From Acidobacteriota bacterium (GTDB taxonomy: Bacteria; Acidobacteriota; Vicinamibacteria; Vicinamibacterales; JAKQTR01): 6,300 bases of DNA. Positions 6,088 to 6,300 of the stretch are shown here, in pieces. The notes beneath the pieces were generated by a model, which searched no databases, was not told the origin of the DNA, and saw only the letters and a program-made list of their open reading frames with translations. The DNA is taken from the NCBI GenBank assembly GCA_026393735.1, contig JAPKZP010000119.1, positions 1-6,300 on the forward strand. Reading direction: 5' to 3'. The number at the start of each line of letters is the position of its first letter. Position 1 is the first letter of the stretch. Position numbers and translations under genes: made by a program.

Positions 6088-6300
6088 ATGGGAGACCCCC
6101 GCCGAGAATCCGTGTCGCTGCCCGTCACCGGGATGACTTGCGCCGCGTGCGCGGCCAACATCCAGCGCGCGCTCACACGGCTCCCCGGCGTGGAGCAGGC
6201 CGGCGTGAACTACGCCACGAACCGGGCGACGGTGGCGTTCGACTCCGGCGTCCTGGACGTGCCGGCCATCGTCGAGGCCATCCGGGACGTCGGCTACGAC
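6088..6300 (+). CDS. copA: Heavy-metal (probably copper) P1B-type ATPase, N-terminal part
   Basis: The first 71 residues of a protein that runs off the window. The whole visible part is one heavy-metal-associated (HMA) domain with the metal-binding motif GMTCAAC (residues 15-21, ligands C18 and C21). It continues through NIQRALTRLPGVEQAGVNYATNRATVAFD and ends in IRDVGYD, the normal close of this ferredoxin-like fold. In full-length relatives one or two such domains precede the membrane helices and the ATPase core of an inner-membrane exporter of Cu(I) or a related metal. MTCAAC favours copper. A stand-alone CopZ-like chaperone would be of similar length, so the ATPase call is likely but not proven because the rest is outside the window. 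No Shine-Dalgarno is seen. CACAAT (6076-6081) lies 6 bases before the ATG, a weak -10 at leaderless distance. Confidence 0.75.
   Translation, partial: MGDPRRESVSLPVTGMTCAACAANIQRALTRLPGVEQAGVNYATNRATVAFDSGVLDVPAIVEAIRDVGYD

Overview
The window is GC-rich, tightly packed bacterial DNA. The style of the genes (a FliA/WhiG-type sigma factor with a long basic tail, a soluble PAS hybrid kinase beside an NtrC-type regulator, a short heptamer repeat and palindromic intergenic repeats) suggests a soil or environmental bacterium. Acidobacteriota, perhaps the Vicinamibacteria, is my best guess. No rRNA or other taxonomic marker is present, so this is inference only.

Layout: (1) 2-118, the 3' end of an unidentified plus-strand gene. 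(2) 119-443, a regulatory region holding a perfect TTGAT-N4-ATCAA palindrome and, about 85 bp before the predicted start, a near-consensus sigma-54 -24/-12 promoter. (3) 444-1388, a FliA/WhiG-family sigma factor. (4) 1389-1647, a convergent intergenic region with a 16-bp-stem hairpin terminator. (5) 3108-1648 on the minus strand, an NtrC-family sigma-54 activator (REC, AAA+, Fis). (6) 3109-3378, a 270-bp spacer with an inverted repeat, a tandem duplication and a leader hairpin. (7) 5040-3379 on the minus strand, a soluble hybrid histidine kinase (PAS, HisKA, HATPase, REC). (8) A 21-bp divergent gap with two overlapping -10 boxes. (9) 5062-5862, a HAD-family nucleotidase-like protein. (10) 5863-6087, a cluster of palindromic repeats. 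(11) 6088 to the window end, the start of a heavy-metal (probably copper) P1B-type ATPase.

How the parts may work together: the kinase and the sigma-54 activator form a two-component system with one extra receiver. The sigma-factor gene facing them has a sigma-54-type promoter and an upstream palindrome placed where an enhancer-binding protein would bind. The simplest reading is a local cascade in which the kinase acts on the activator, the activator with sigma-54 switches on the FliA/WhiG-type sigma gene, and that sigma drives its own regulon. This resembles known flagellar hierarchies, but no flagellar gene is visible. The circuit is inferred from sequence and has not been shown.

I see no clearly new multi-gene system. 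The points most worth a second look are the sigma-54 promoter plus palindrome, the bidirectional -10 element with two apparently leaderless genes, and a heptamer repeat read in frame inside the AAA+ module of the activator.
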